From Ischnura elegans (taxonomy: Eukaryota > Arthropoda > Insecta > Odonata > Coenagrionidae): DNA of 64,000 bases. The stretch is taken from NCBI RefSeq assembly GCF_921293095.1, contig NC_060251.1, forward strand, positions 100,054,566 to 100,118,565. Reading direction: 5' to 3'. Below, one piece after another: positions 11,590-24,655 of this stretch. Under the pieces are notes generated by a model. It did no database searches. It was not told where the DNA came from and worked only from the letters and a program-made list of their open reading frames with translations. Position 1 is the first letter of the stretch. Every line of letters begins with the position of its first letter. The position numbers and the translations under genes are program-made.

Positions 11590-11624
11590 GTATATTTTTT
11601 CTTCTGACCAAACGGCCCTCGTTT

Positions 11625-11840
11625 TACGAATATGCCCAGGGGCGGGCCCAGAATTTCTTTCTGGGGGGGCACAAGCAAGGCTGTATCCAGGATTTTGTTC
11701 TGGGGGCACAAGGATACCTCGAAATACAAAAGGAACGCAATCATAATGGGATCGTATTAAAAACTTGTATATTTCTCAAGGATCTGGGCGGGGGCACGTG
11801 CCCCCGTGCCCCCCCCCCCCCCAGACCCTTGAGATTCAAT
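11625..11840 (+). mobile_element. G/C-run interspersed element with palindromic end
   Basis: Two related blocks lie in tandem: ggcgggcccagaatttcttt then a G run and cacaa, and ggctgtatccaggattttgt then a G run and cacaa. After a unique spacer comes a foldback: ctcaaggatctgggcggggg, the perfect palindrome GGGGGCACGTGCCCCC at 11790-11805, a run of 14 C, then agacccttgag. The whole 11776-11833 folds on itself. This looks like the end of a non-autonomous element; class not assigned. Confidence 0.5.
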
Positions 11841-12091
11841 GTGAAAAGTATTGTAACATCGACTGAAACGGAGTTAAAATAATTACAATCACGGATACAG
11901 TGAGAATTCTCATCCTAGGCCCGACATTTATAAATTCACAACTTCTAGGAAACTAATCATATCAATACAACGCCCACGCAAAAAACAGCATAAATTCAAT
12001 CTAGATTAAATTAGAACTAAACTTTCATGCACTTAAATCCCTGGCTAAAATCATCAAAGTTTAAGCAAAATATTAAATTTAAAGTGTATAA

Positions 12092-12173
12092 GCCAGTAGT
12101 ATATGATTAGCATGCCTCAAAGGATTTTGAACGAAGTTACTAAAATAATTTTAAAAATAACACTTATTGACCG
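12092..12173 (-). repeat. Inverted-repeat arm paired with 9559-9642
   Basis: Partner of 9559-9642 (see that entry). It sits directly next to the arm at 12186-12225. Confidence 0.6.
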
Positions 12174-12185
12174 ATGAATACCACA

Positions 12186-12225
12186 TAACAGATTGCGCAT
12201 GTTAGAGAGTGAAAAAAATTATTTC
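12186..12225 (-). repeat. Inverted-repeat arm paired with 10996-11036
   Basis: Partner of 10996-11036; shares TAACAGATTGCGCATG and the A/T run after it. Confidence 0.55.
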
Positions 12226-13821
12226 AAATTACTTTTTTCGCTAAGCAAATTCTTAATGTTGCCTTCTTATAAAGAGTATTTCATTTTATATAGAATTTGT
12301 TGTGTATTTTAATGCTCCTTATAAGATACGATCTCATGCGGATGTAATTTCCTCGTATGCTAACCAGATTCTAGCAGCCGTAGGTTCATCCGCAGCCTTC
12401 ATTCCATTTGCTTTTATGCAGAAGAAGGCATTAAATAGATACCTTGATTGGAGCGAGGCAAAATAGTCTGAGAGCTTCGCGGATCAATGGTAAATTCCAT
12501 GCTATAGGAAAAAAAGGGAGTCCACCCTCAAAATGAAAGATCTCTCTATTTGCGATTTCTTCGGGAAAAGTTTATACAAATACCGAAACCTTGAGTTGAT
12601 AAGAAACCTCGAAAAATTTGTTGCAAATCGATCTACGTCTATCATATCAGTATCAAAGAAAATGTCATCCAACTCTTCTACGCTTTACGCTCTAGGTCTC
12701 ATGCGTATCTAATCACATACATTAAAATGTTATTCTAATCACATACATTAAAATGTAATCGAGAAAGAAGGTTGCTTGAACTTAAGGATGTTGATTCATT
12801 ACTTGCTGTGGTGAATTCAAATCTTTAGTGTAGTTTAGAATCTAAATTTAATAAAAAAGAAGGTTGATTGCATAAAAATTATATTCAATCTAAAATTATT
12901 CGTTTTTTCAGTAATTTTATTTTGTCACTATATTTTTTCATGGATGGCCCAAAAGTTAGTCCTTGAAAATTTTCCACGGGCTTATAATTCTATAATTTTT
13001 AGTCATTTTAATGTACTATGATTTTTATACTAATAAGGAATATTTATAAAATAATAACAAAAACCTCTTTTTACGACTTTTAAAATTTTCAATTTTTTTT
13101 CCTATGCTGTTTTTTCTTTGATAGGTTTCTTTTTCTTCATGCAGAATCCACGGTACAATTGTAAAAATTTCAATGATGGTCATATCACATTTAGATTTGT
13201 CCTTTTTTCGTCAATAATCCAGATACGTATACCTTATCCTGAAGTAGAAAACTAATTCCTCACCAACAATATAGAAAGGACATTCCATAGTAATAGTTTT
13301 TTTAAGGCATCCATAAAAGCCCTCAGGAATTGGCGCTGGGGATAAGTAGGTACTGCTGGAAATATCTATTTTAAACCGATTATCCTTTTCGAGGATCGTG
13401 GATGCAGCAATACGCGCGGATTCGGAAAGCCTCTTTGGGACCCCAAGGACACGTACGGGCTCGATCGAAGGAAGGCAATGCGCAAAACCCCAGTCAGTCA
13501 GTATTTTCGCCAATATTTAGCGACCAAGGGCGCACGGCACTTCTAGGGATCGGAAATGAGTGGGACCGATATCAAGTATTTAAATTTCGAGAGCAGGCCG
13601 ACGGACGGTTTGCTTTTTCATTCATTGCTCCAATACCTGACGGAAAAAGCTTCTATTTTCTCCGGAGGATAAGTACGAACTCAAGGTCATAAATAAATTA
13701 TTCGCTTGGAATTTACATTATTTCCGATGTAACGGTGTCGGTTCATAACGCATTTAGCCGGCTTATTACGGGAACGTATAAAAATTTTGATCATTTTTAC
13801 AGTTATATACACGAAGGAGGA
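12226..13821. other. AT-rich sequence; one short tandem duplication
   Basis: A 26-bp unit containing ctaatcacatacattaaaat is present twice in tandem at 12709 and 12735. Opposed open frames at 13211-13513 and 13402-13692 overlap each other; neither shows a recognisable protein. Confidence 0.5.
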
Positions 13822-14032
13822 GGTCTCCATGAAAAAATGTTTGGCTAAACAGCGATTCGAAGCCGAATCTCCCGATATCCAGACAGGTAGGTTAGCTAAT
13901 TATACCACCAAGCCTGGCAGAGGGAGAATCCCAGTTGAGCCAAATATTTTTTCATGGCGAACGTAATCCTTGGAGTATATAACTCTGCATCCACGCGCGT
14001 GACTGCATACAAAGCAACTTGTTTCATTCACA
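13822..14032 (-). mobile_element. SINE-like repeat, family A copy 2
   Basis: On the minus strand the leader block (CTTTGTATGCAGTCACG, then AGTTATATACTCCAAGGAT) precedes a tRNA-like head with GCTTGGTGGTATAATTAGC as A-box region and GGCTTCGAATCGC as B-box, then an A/T tract ending CATGG. It is homologous to 4322-4528. The head is better preserved here than in copy 1. Confidence 0.65.
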
Positions 14033-16800
14033 GATAATGCAGTATATTTTCCATACAGGGACTCATTTTTACAGCATAATCAGTAGCAGGGAAAATCTAA
14101 AAGATTTGATTTGAAAAAATTGATTTTGTTTCCCATCGACTAGACAATATTGTAAAATCATTTATTATGTAAAAGATTTAATCTTAGCATAGGCAATTAA
14201 ATCAAGTGTACTTACGCATTTTTTCGTGCAAGCAATGGTCCTCTAGTTTTCTTAATTTTGAAAATGGAAAATAACAGCTTTTTTTTATTAATTTGCTTGA
14301 AGAAAATCTTCAAAGATTTTTCGTTGGTTGGTTTCGTTCGGTTAGTTACCTAATGGTCACAATTAAATGAATCCAGTCAAAATAAAGTGATTTCTATCGC
14401 TAAAAAAAAATGTTTACAGAATTATATTAGAGAATGCTGAAAAATATTAGAGAATGTCTCAGAGTAGGTTATTCTATTGAAAATAAATCCATCTTCTTTG
14501 AGACAAATTTTTTTCGTAAAAAATCGAAAATAAAATAGTCATTCTTAGGTTACGCAAGACCGTGACCTAAATGTCTCTCCCTACCCCTGAACTTTGTGCG
14601 CGTAATTTACCGACGAAAAAATGATTTCATACCCTACCAATCGCGGGGAAAAGTTTCTGCAGCTTCAAGTTTAAATTGTACCCACGTCAAGGCCACTTCC
14701 CGCAATGAATCGCAGCAGTACTTCATGCGTAGTGACAACTTCACACGGCATTTTATTTTTTTCGTCCGATTATTCTCACCACTACGCTTTCACTCTTGAA
14801 TCTCAGTTTAACTCAAACCTTGCCCCAAAATTCAAGTGCACCGTCGTTAACGCGAAACTCACCCTACCAGATGGTAAACTTTGAGTTCCATTCCATACTA
14901 AGTGAAGCGCCATCATTTTGAAGGGTGCAACTCTCACATTGATTTCTGAGCCGCTGCATAAAATTTTCAAGGTTCGCACTCATATCAGTTCCCGGAAATC
15001 AACAAGTTCTCTAATTTTAATGGTCAAAAATAAAATTATTTTAGTTGAGATAATCTTTTTCGCAATTAGGTTTACATCAAACGTAGTCACGGCACGCGTT
15101 AGTCAGAGCATGAATAAAAATCAACATAGAAATGCATTAGTATAGAAATTGCTCGTTCTCCATGTAATCTGATTCAGTTTTGTGAATATCTACCACTCCA
15201 AATTTGGAAATACATATTTTGATAACCCATAAGAAAACCATGGAAACTGAACAATTAGAAGGGTTACACAAGATTATGGCGCGAGACTTACTGGTGAAGA
15301 AATGCTTAGGTATTTATCTTAAACACGGCCTACAATGTTGTACACGCGAAAAAGATTCCATGAAATAAAATTTGATCAAAATTTAGAATTTTAGCCATTG
15401 AAATAGGAAGGTCTAGCCAAATGTCTATTTGTATTGTAATAATCAATTACCATCTGTCAAAAATCAAATATTGTCTTTCAAATATATTATTATTTTTTCA
15501 TGAAAAAATTATCGTAAAATATTTCGTCGAATGATAATACTTATATGTTTACGTTTCATTTTCAATTTTATGTCATTTGAATTTCGTCAAAATATGGATA
15601 GATTTTTGGCATCCACGAGAAGAAAAATTTTTAAAGCTATCATCTGACGTTTTAAAATTGCCAAAGTAGGTGCAACAAATTATTTAACAACACTTACAAT
15701 TAGACGAAAAGACACGATTAGAGGATTGTGCAAACGCAATGAATACTGAAGTGAAAGCGCAAAAATATAATATGCATTCCCGTCAATTTGACGCTCGAAG
15801 GCCCCAAGAAATTTACAATGAAGGTAGACACCAAGAGAGAAATGAATGTGCTCCACGTAATTTTAAACATTTGTGGAGCAGATGGAATTTTAGTGGCCCA
15901 GAAGAACCATGAACGGCTCCAGTCCGAAGGAGAAGATTCAGTAAAGTAATCATCGGACTCATTTTGAGTTGAACGTACATTCTGTCCGAACGGACTCCCC
16001 ATGTAGTTCCCACCAACCACCACTCGGGACATCGTCGCACCGCTCAAGGCTATTCCTGCAAGAATTCTCGCTGTCCAAAAATTGGGTCGAGTATGTCTCT
16101 TTCAGCGGCTTGCTATACATTTTATAACTCTTGTTTCTTCTAAGAGAGGGATTTTTCATGCACATAGCTCGGATGAATATTCCTCGCACTGCATGTGGTG
16201 GACTTCCGAGTGAAATTATCTCCTGAAATTTTCCTGGTATTCCAATCATTTTTGTGATATATTTATAATATTTTTTCAAATCCCATTCCAAATATTCTAT
16301 TCCTTGCATGGATAATAATCAGGGTAAAATTCCAAACAGCAACAAACAACACGAAGTTGATATTTAATTGGCTTATTTGTTCATCAACTTTGACGACAGA
16401 ATTCTACCAATAGCAATAGTTAGCCGTCTAGTACAATATTTTTATTCCAAGACCAAATTAAATACGTCTAAGACGAATTAGTTGGGAAATCAATTACTTT
16501 CATAACAGACGATAATAATGCATAATGATGACTAATGACTACAAATATAATGCATTAAAACAGGATCTAATTTTTTTCCATCTCATTTGCTCGAGAGTTT
16601 TTTATATTATGAGGTGACAAAATTTATATCAAAAGGATTTGTTAATAGTTATATCTTCCCTAAGATATATTTCACTGCAGTTATAAAGTTCCTTCTGTCT
16701 TACCTGTTGGTCTCCGCTTCGTTTAAATACATGAGAAACTACGCGCAATTGAAATTATCCTCAATATATCCTCAGCTTGTATAGTTCCATTGAGATTGCG
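14033..16800. other. Mostly AT-rich, no supported gene
   Basis: Minus-strand open frames at 15718-16047 and 15959-16309 overlap in different frames in a less AT-rich patch. Neither shows a domain I recognise. The rest is low-complexity AT-rich DNA. Confidence 0.5.
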
Positions 16801-16849
16801 AATTGGAAGGTATACCGGATTTTTCAAAATGAATGAATATCCGAGCTTT

Positions 16850-17262
16850 TCCCCATTTTCAATCTTATTCTATTTTCATATTAACTGTATTTTTTCTTCT
16901 GTTTTATTATCAGTTTATTTTTCATTAAAATGTCTTTAAATGTATTGATTTACAAAGGTGTTATAAATGTTTTCTTTCTTCAGTAATACAGTAAGTTTTG
17001 CCTTTGGTTTGTTCAAAAGATAAGAATTGTGTCATTTTGTCATCATTCTTTTATTCCCTTTTTTATTGCACATAACGTATTCTGATTGTAGTTTATATTT
17101 AACTTTTAATGCTTTTCTTGTAGTTTTCAAATTACTTTAATATGATGTTTTTCTATAAAATTTTAAACACCTTAAGAACACCACTATTGTTAAATTTGTG
17201 CTCTTTGGGTTATTGTACCCGGAGCCGATAAATATAATTATGATTATTATTATTTTACTCTA
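16850..17262 (+). mobile_element. Possible LINE 3' end with ATT-repeat tail
   Basis: A T-rich, untranslatable stretch ends in ctctttgggttattgtaccc, then ggagccgataaatataatta and an ATT microsatellite (about 17240-17258). The small hairpin GGGT-tattgt-ACCC at 17207-17220 just before a 'gataaata' and triplet-repeat tail is typical of some I/jockey/L2-type non-LTR retrotransposon ends. No coding part is left and the 5' limit is a guess. Confidence 0.35.
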
Positions 17263-18940
17263 TTAGCTGTAAGTTGACTGAATTTCAATAACACAGTTAA
17301 TTTACAGCTATAAATCATACCTTAATTATAACATCAGCTAAAAACATTTTTCAGTTTTTATGGTCATCAATCTCAATAAGAACTTCCTACCGATTCAAGT
17401 ATTGATATTCCGTTTTATTTAGCTTGGTAACTCAGAAGCAAATGAGCAACAAAGAATACGTTATCTATGCAAAAAATTTGAAGCATTAAATTGCAATCAC
17501 AACAGCTTTATATTAAAGCCTACATATGTTAAACGTCAGCAGCATTCGTCACACGGCATGCGTCACGACATTATGGAAGTCCTCCCCAAACGTGAGTCAA
17601 ACGTGTCCCTTAATGCATCTCGATTAATTGTTGCAACAGCTTCAATTGCTTCGACCTTTTTCCTTGATTCGGAAAGGTCAGATGGCAGAGGAGGCACGGA
17701 TGATATTGTCATCTGGAGGAGATCAAATGAATATGATATGGAACGCATGTTGCACAGTGACTACTGATTACGTCTTTGCAAACTGTAAAGCACAAAAAAG
17801 CTAAGAAAAACATAAACGAAACGAAAAAACTGGAGGCTGGTAAACTGAAAAGTAATGCAGAACGCAAAGATAAGCCATAACAACCGTTATAAATCCTTAA
17901 AACCCCGCTACTCATTTTGAAACACTAGGTACTGACTGATTCTATACGACTTTTTACACCTGAAAATTTTTCATAGTTAAATTTTGCGCATTTTCCCAAC
18001 TTAAAATATATGATAGTAGGCCATATGTAAAGGACCCGGTCAGACTTCAGCTTGAATTTAATTGCTCTTGTGCGCGGTTCATGGCGACCAGTATTCTATT
18101 GTTTAGAACTCAGTGATTTCATAGATTGACCACCCTAGGCGCTTCGTATCTCTCCAGAAGGCATTCATATACTTCAGAAATTATCCCTGTATATAAGTAT
18201 CAATTACATCACAAGGTTTCAATTGTGCACCTTTAATGAGGTAAACTAAATTTATCTCGAAGAAAAAATAACTTACACGGTATTTATAGATTGACTATCT
18301 CTATTTTTGATATTCAAAATAGAGAAAAATATTTTTAAAGAAGTAGTAATGAATTTTATTGTTATTCATTAAGATAAATCTTCGTTTTCATTCGCATTCG
18401 TTAAAAAAAAGATCTTTTAGGAAATGGCATTCATGTGTACCAGAAAAAATCAATATATCGATGCGATAACAAAGAAAAAACCACCTTTCTTGAGAATTAC
18501 GCATTCGACGCTTTTCTCAAAATCATGAATAATGAGCAATGTCTGCTCTCAGTACCTTCCACACGTTCATATCGCATTATTATCAAGCCATATCTATATA
18601 ACATGAAGCCCCTTAACGACCACTCATTCATTCATTCATTCACGTATACAAATGTTTGGGGTGAACGAGACGAGATACGGCAAAAAGTCTAATGAAGACC
18701 CCCTCTAAAATTGTCTGAAACCCCAGGAAAAATTATGAAAACACTAAATTTACAATTATTTATCCGTCTATTCATATAAAATTGAGTGTATGGGGATTAG
18801 TTCAAAAAATGGCCACCAAATTCCAATGGCGGCGCGGCAGTCATACAAACGGACAATCATAGCAACATATTTGTTTATGCAAACAAGAGGAGCTAAATTG
18901 GGAAAGAAGATAAGGGAAATGAAACGAAAAACTGATAAAT
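17263..18940. other. AT-rich sequence, nothing recognised
   Basis: Contains only short open frames and a small (ATTC)n microsatellite near 18629-18642. Confidence 0.55.
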
Positions 18941-19587
18941 ATAAGGTAGGAAATTAAGAAAGTAATAATTGAAGTGTCTATTTCTTTGCGTCTTCTTTCC
19001 GCAAGAACAAACATCTGTTTAAATCAAAGCGCATTCAAATCAAAAGCGGAGAAATGTAAGGTAAGAAATTAGTTGTTGTTTTTGATATATTGCATCGAGA
19101 GTGTGGTGGTTATTAATTTCAAAGTTAACAAGTGCTCTAAATGCCATATTAGAAATATGATTCGTGCTGTTGACTATAGTTCGTATCTTGTTGGCGATAC
19201 ACGATTGTAGTAGAAAGACTTCTAAACAAGTCTTACATAATATAGGTTGGTAAAAATGATTTTAATAAGGTAGGAAATTAAGAAAGTAATAATTGAAGTG
19301 TCTATTTCTTTGCGTCTTCTTTCCGCAAGAACAAACATCTGTTTAAATCAAAGCGCATTCAAATCAAAAGCGGAGAAATGTAAGGTAAGAAATTAGTTGT
19401 TGTTTTTGGTATATTGCATCGAGAGTGTGGTGGTTATTAATTTCAAAGTTAACAAGTGCTCTAAATGCCATATTAGAAATATGATTCGTGCTGTTGACTA
19501 TAGTTCGTATCTTGTTGGCGATACACGATTGTAGTAGAAAGACTTCTAAACAAGTCTTACATAATATAGGTTGGTAAAAATGATTTT
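18941..19587. repeat. 324-bp tandem duplication, almost identical copies
   Basis: Copy 1 is 18941-19264 and copy 2 is 19265-19587. Comparison base by base shows one internal substitution (tttttgatatatt versus tttttggtatatt) before the copies diverge at their last two or three bases. No coding frame spans the unit. It is either a very recent duplication or an assembly error. Confidence 0.9.
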
Positions 19588-20430
19588 ATTATCGTGTTTT
19601 GTGATGGTGATAACTTTTTATTTTTGTTTACGTTCTTTTTTCCGTTAATTTCCTTTTTAATGTACAATGTTATCCGTGAGCTGCAGGAGTGAATAGGCAG
19701 TGAATAATACAATAAGGAGGATAAGGGCAAATAAAGGTATTTCTTATTCAATTATTTGTCTTGCGTTAATCACGTTTCCTTGAGTGACTAAGTTATTCAA
19801 CTGTGAAAATTATCGAAATCTTGACATTCACAATGTCTTGTACACCAAAGGCTGTGATCCGTTACTCACTCCGTTCTCACCAGAGTTATTGCGCATTGCG
19901 TTTTGGATATTAAAGCTGAGATATTTGTGTATCCCGATTCATTAAAACTTTAAATAGAGGCATTTCTGAAGTGAAATCATTCACGATCACGATAAATAAT
20001 CTAGATATTGATATTCAGTCCCAACGTAATTCGCTTACGAAGGGGAACAGCTGTTACATCTTATTCGTATATCAAGAATTTGGTTGTTTTGTGGAAAATA
20101 ATTAATAAACGTGTTTTTCATTGTAATTCGTAAAGTCGTTATGTTATGATATTACGTATGCATTGGGTGTTACAGTGGAACGTGGTCTCAAGGTTTTTTG
20201 TATTTGAATTGAATAAGTTAGAGAAACTCGTAGAAATTTATTTTACTTTTTTAGCCCCTCAGAAAAACGTTTCTCTTTATAAATATTTACATTCACATTG
20301 TAGCCTACGTACCATGCGCTCGTTTTACGTGAAAGTGGAAATATCGCTTATACCTAAGCTAGCCAGCTTAAAAGTAAACGATCCTTAAGTAACAAGTAGC
20401 AAACAAAAAGTGTAAGACCTCCCACAGTGA
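19588..20430. other. AT-rich sequence, nothing recognised
   Basis: No gene or repeat pair was identified between the tandem duplication and the G/C-run element at 20.44 kb. Confidence 0.55.
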
Positions 20431-20435
20431 GCATA

Positions 20436-20512
20436 ACAGGCCGGAGGCCTTTTTCGGGGGGGCCTAGGGGGGGCAGAGCCCCCCCAGCGAGCTAAGCGAG
20501 TCCCAGCATAGA
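20436..20512 (-). repeat. G/C-run repeat fragment
   Basis: A GC-rich block in AT-rich DNA contains ggccggaggcctttttc, two G runs around cctag, then gcagagcccccccagcgag and ctaagcgag. The pairing of G-run and C-run makes a local foldback. It is similar in style, but not in sequence, to the element at 11.6-11.8 kb. Confidence 0.4.
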
Positions 20513-23169
20513 GTCTCCTATTCACGTTTTGTTGAATCTGCACATAAAAGGAATTTAGTATTAGGTGCACGTGGACGACAAAGGGCATAGAAACAAAGCT
20601 TCGAACATTATTTATTGGCTCAAATTTTGGTGCTACCACTAAAATTTCCACGAACCAAACAGTAAGGAGATCTACATCTCATGCGATTAAGAAAATTTAT
20701 AGTTAGGGCGGTGGTGTGGTTGTACCTACGAGTACATTCGGCATTAGTTTATGAATTACTATAATCATATAAAAGCGCCTGTTTAGTTTCTTGATTTCTA
20801 CTTAGCATTTTTCAGGGGAAACGTGGAATACGAATGATAGCTTATGAAGTCGTAAGATTAAATGTAGCCACCACGCAAGTTTCTGACACTCCAATTATTG
20901 TAGAGTCACATTATAGATATTTTTTCACATCCTATCAGCATAAGAGAAATTTTTTACCGCTGAAATAGCAAAAATTAGCACGAGAGTTATTTTAAACAAA
21001 CTGTTTCAGTCATCACCACTGCTAATATGATTCCACTAAAATAACTTCATCATTTGAGGAAAGTTGTCTGCTTGTTTTCTACATTCTGTACTTGAACCTT
21101 TTATTTTTTCCCTGGCGTTTAAAGTTGAACTTTGAAAAGACTTCTAAGCATCTTATGCGATAAAGAAACTTGAATTCTATTGATTATCATGTTTTAATTT
21201 AAAAATTTTCAATAGACCCAAAAAAGTTGCAGATGATTATTTTCCAATTATTTGAAATATCTGACGATGCCGATGATGTAACTGGTTGATATTAAATTTA
21301 TTTATGTGAAATGTAAAAGGTTTTGTTAATCAGCATAAAGTAGTTTCACTAAGCCGCTCCTCAAACTATCCATTTTGCATATGATTGATAAATTATTAAA
21401 AAGAGTAGGATCTTCAATGCATGAATCGATATTTTGTAAGCCGTCATTTCAGCTATTATTATTATTCAATTTCATTACCAATATAGAAGAAGGCCACATA
21501 AACCTGAGTTAAGGGTATGGTCATTCTGGGTTTACTTCGGCTTTAGTACAGAAACAATTAAGCTAACAGGCCTGCTCAGTCTTCTGGGGAAAGAGTAGTA
21601 TCCATACATTTGAAATTGGAATTCTACCACAACTTTCCATTCCTAGTCAACGGTATCTGTTCACCGTCGTCTTATAAAGGGAGTCCACTTAATATGACCA
21701 CTCATTTAGTTCAAAAACTAAATTTTCCAAAAATGTGAAAATTTTTAAAATTCTATCTAAATAGCTGGCTATAGCAAATAGTAAACTCTGAAAAATATTT
21801 ATTTCTTCAGATTGCTTAAATATCTATTTCCCAGACCATTCAGAAGCATGAAATAAAAAAATCCGTCATATTCCGATCCAGCCATAGGTACTACAAAAAT
21901 TTGGCGCGCTTTATCTATTTTGAAAAACAAATATCCTTCAGCAAATCTTATGATAACAGATAAATATAGATAAATAAGCTTTAAAGCCTGCTTTAGGCCT
22001 TAAACCTTATTTAATATAATATTCTAGACCTTAAAGAGAATTAAAAGCCATAATTTCATGAAAAAATGTTGTATGCGCTATAACTCAAGCGAGTTTTACT
22101 CCATTTTTTTACTATTAGAATTACTTTGATGAGCTTTTTCGCATGTGCAACCCACCCCGTTGATCACGCACGACAAGACAGACGTAATGAACGAATTTTC
22201 TCTAGAACTAAAGCATTTTCTCTCTGATTTGCCCATACTTCGTCACAGTTACCGTGGCGTCGTCAATGTTTATTTTTTTCAAGTTACGACATCGCCCATA
22301 TTTAAGCGTTTGCCTCCTCAGCGCTCTCCCTTGGCAATCAACCAACCGTGGAGATGGTAAACGTAGAGACAAACTCGCGACGCGGGGTTGGAAGGAGATA
22401 GGTCCTTGCTGCGTTAATTACTAGGCGCCATCGAAATATCGCGTGGTTAAATGGAGTGTTTGCGCTCTCAAGCGTGCGACAAGTGCCCGTTTAGAATCAT
22501 CAAATAAGAGTTGGGAGGGGGAGGTTGTGTAACGGTAGGTACCCACTTGGAACAGGATGGCTGGGTTTGAGATGAGACGCTTCTTTGTAAAGAAAACGTG
22601 AGACAGTGGAGGGTGCACTCTGCAGAAAATGTCCTATTTCCATAATAACCTCCATTCTATGGGTTGATAAATAATTTGAGCATTATATATACACCCGAAT
22701 GCAGTCCTTTTCAACGCACCAGTCCTTCCCATTTAATATCCGCTGCTAAAGCCGCGTTTATTCCTCGCAACGCAATAGCTTTTTATCTTTTGCGGGCACA
22801 GATTTGAATTTTAAACGCCCATGGCCAATGGCCCGAATAAAAAAATAAAGCATTTTTAAAGAATTTACACTTGAGTTTAAAGATGTCGTCACTTGCGTTG
22901 CTGACGACCAAGCGATCAAAGCCATTAGATGACTTGTATTCTAGCTTCCTAACTTATGCATACCTTAATGCATGTTTCTGAATTCTCTTACTATTTTATT
23001 ATTTCTAACAGCATGTTTTGTGTATTCTAGCATGATTGGTAGAAAACCATAATGATTATTTGGCAAGTTTTGCCTATGAATGAATGCAGTAGTATAATTT
23101 GTTAGTACACGCAACGTTTTTGGTACCATGTGGCGTGCTTGTGGGAATTCAATTGCATGCTTCTTATTG
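20513..23169. other. AT-rich sequence, no supported gene
   Basis: Only short open frames. A slightly GC-richer patch at 22.3-22.6 kb shows no recognisable protein. Confidence 0.5.
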
Positions 23170-23227
23170 ATCACCCCCTTCCAAACACCCTGGAGGTGGC
23201 TCGTAGGGTATTATGTAGATGTAGACG
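23170..23227 (-). repeat. Interspersed repeat, family B copy 2
   Basis: The reverse complement reads acgtctacatctacataata then CGAGCCACCT and GGGTGTTTGGAAGGG, matching 10265-10345 in order and spacing. Confidence 0.55.
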
Positions 23228-24182
23228 TTTTTACAGGCCAGAACACCGCTCTCCTCACTAGACGACAACAGCACAGGGAAGTAATAGCGTTTCCAATAGT
23301 ATTCTTTGAGGAGATTTCAGTGAAGTGTAGCTTTTATGCCTTTTCGTACGCCTCGTTTTGGGTACCTATTCAATTTCTCTTACTATGTTTATGCACTAGG
23401 GAAGTATTAGTATTACTTAAGACGGAATATAAGGCAAACGTCACTAGAAAGCGATAAAAGTTTCGTCGTTTTCGATCGCAGCGGAGTTCGATAATCATGA
23501 ACAATTATATTTGTCCTCACGACTTAGTTCAAGAGCACTTCTGTTTTTTATTTAAAACACCAATGCGTAATTTTAACCTTGAAAAAAAATAAAGAAAGGA
23601 GTGTTAAGAAACACGCTTTCTCTAATAAGAATAAAAACACCACTCGGATAATCAAGCGTGTGTTCTGGTTAGGTGTCTTAAAAATGATTATGCTGAAAAT
23701 TAAAAATTCCAGATAGGTTATTAGGGAGCGGAAGGCAATTTCAATACGTCTTTTAGCACCACTGCTTTATTCTCCGAGCGATAAAAAGCCTGTTTTTTCG
23801 CTTTTTAGTGAATTTCCTATTTTTTTAGTAATAGCGTGTTTTTTAGTTTCACTGAATTTTATTTTTGCTGTCTAATTTTTGTGGTAAATAATGTAATCAA
23901 CAAAATCAGAGCTGGTGAAAGACATTTCTGCAAAAAAATTATAACTCACGCTGTAATTTAATGTACCCTTAACCTCTCACCTTCTTCTTCCCCTAATCCC
24001 TTCCATTACATTCACCGACGGCTCGTGATGGCTCGTGACCTCGCACTCCAATCATCGCCGCTGACTTCAGTTATTAAGTTAGGCAGGAATTGGCGACACG
24101 TGCATTAGAGGTTCGTAGAAGAACTCTCTGGGAGAGTGGCAACGAAGGATACGCGAAAATAGGGCTCATGTACCGCACGGGA
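23228..24182. other. No supported feature
   Basis: An open frame at 23128-23457 crosses the family B repeat and continues into this stretch; it is not protein-like to me. The rest is AT-rich. Confidence 0.5.
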
Positions 24183-24250
24183 AATTGGCCTAATGGAAAG
24201 ATGCCCTGGCGGTTAATGAACATAGGACGGTTTGATTCAAGGGTATGAGC
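24183..24250 (+). mobile_element. tRNA-like segment, probably a SINE head
   Basis: TTGGCCTAATGGAAAGATGC is followed after about 20 bases by a B-box-like GGTTTGATTCAAG. There is no matching acceptor stem. It lies upstream of two better SINEs. Confidence 0.3.
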
Positions 24251-24305
24251 CATTTTAGGAGAGCTAAAGATACTTGCCGAAAATGCGGGAAAAGATACAG
24301 TTGAA

Positions 24306-24583
24306 GGGGATCGGGTTGGATGTTGGCCTCCCTCCGTGTGGGCTCGGGTTCGAATCCCGGCGATGACAAAGAATTTTCATAGATTGCCCGATCTCTGCCT
24401 GAATGCTGTGTGGACGACATTTCACATCTATCGGTCCATCGGCATTGAGCTGTTTTCCCCTTGTCGCCTTTCGTTGAGGACAGGCTAATGTAGGCGCCGG
24501 GTTTCTCTCCACCCTTCCTTCCATACCCCTCCATCATGGCGCAAATGGCCTCTGCTGTCGGTCACCTCCTCTAAATACCATAC
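24306..24583 (+). mobile_element. tRNA-derived SINE, family C copy 1
   Basis: A tRNA-like head (GGGTTGGATGTTGGCC... GGGCTCGGGTTCGAATCCCGG) is followed by a body of about 200 bp containing the landmarks gcgcctttcgtt-like, gccgggtttctctccaccct, ggcgcaaatg and a 3' end cctcctctaaatacc. The same order occurs at 60926-61231. The head here lacks about 10 bases of the A-box region. Open frames across this copy are by-products of the repeat. Confidence 0.8.
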
Positions 24584-24655
24584 TTCACTGTTGAAATTTG
24601 AAGAAAGGGAAGGTGGAACTCAAAGTTTGGCAATAAAAAAAAACAATTATCAATG

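Noticed and set aside
15718..16309. Overlapping minus-strand frames of 109 and 116 codons
   Set aside because: They use different frames over the same DNA and neither resembles a known protein.
19250..19275. Mariner-like 'taggttggtaaaaatgatttt' end
   Set aside because: It is only the junction of the 324-bp tandem copies and has no inverted partner.
24190..24537. Two overlapping minus-strand open frames of 86 and 115 codons
   Set aside because: They lie in SINE family C and are its antisense reading; the same SINE at 61 kb has different frames.
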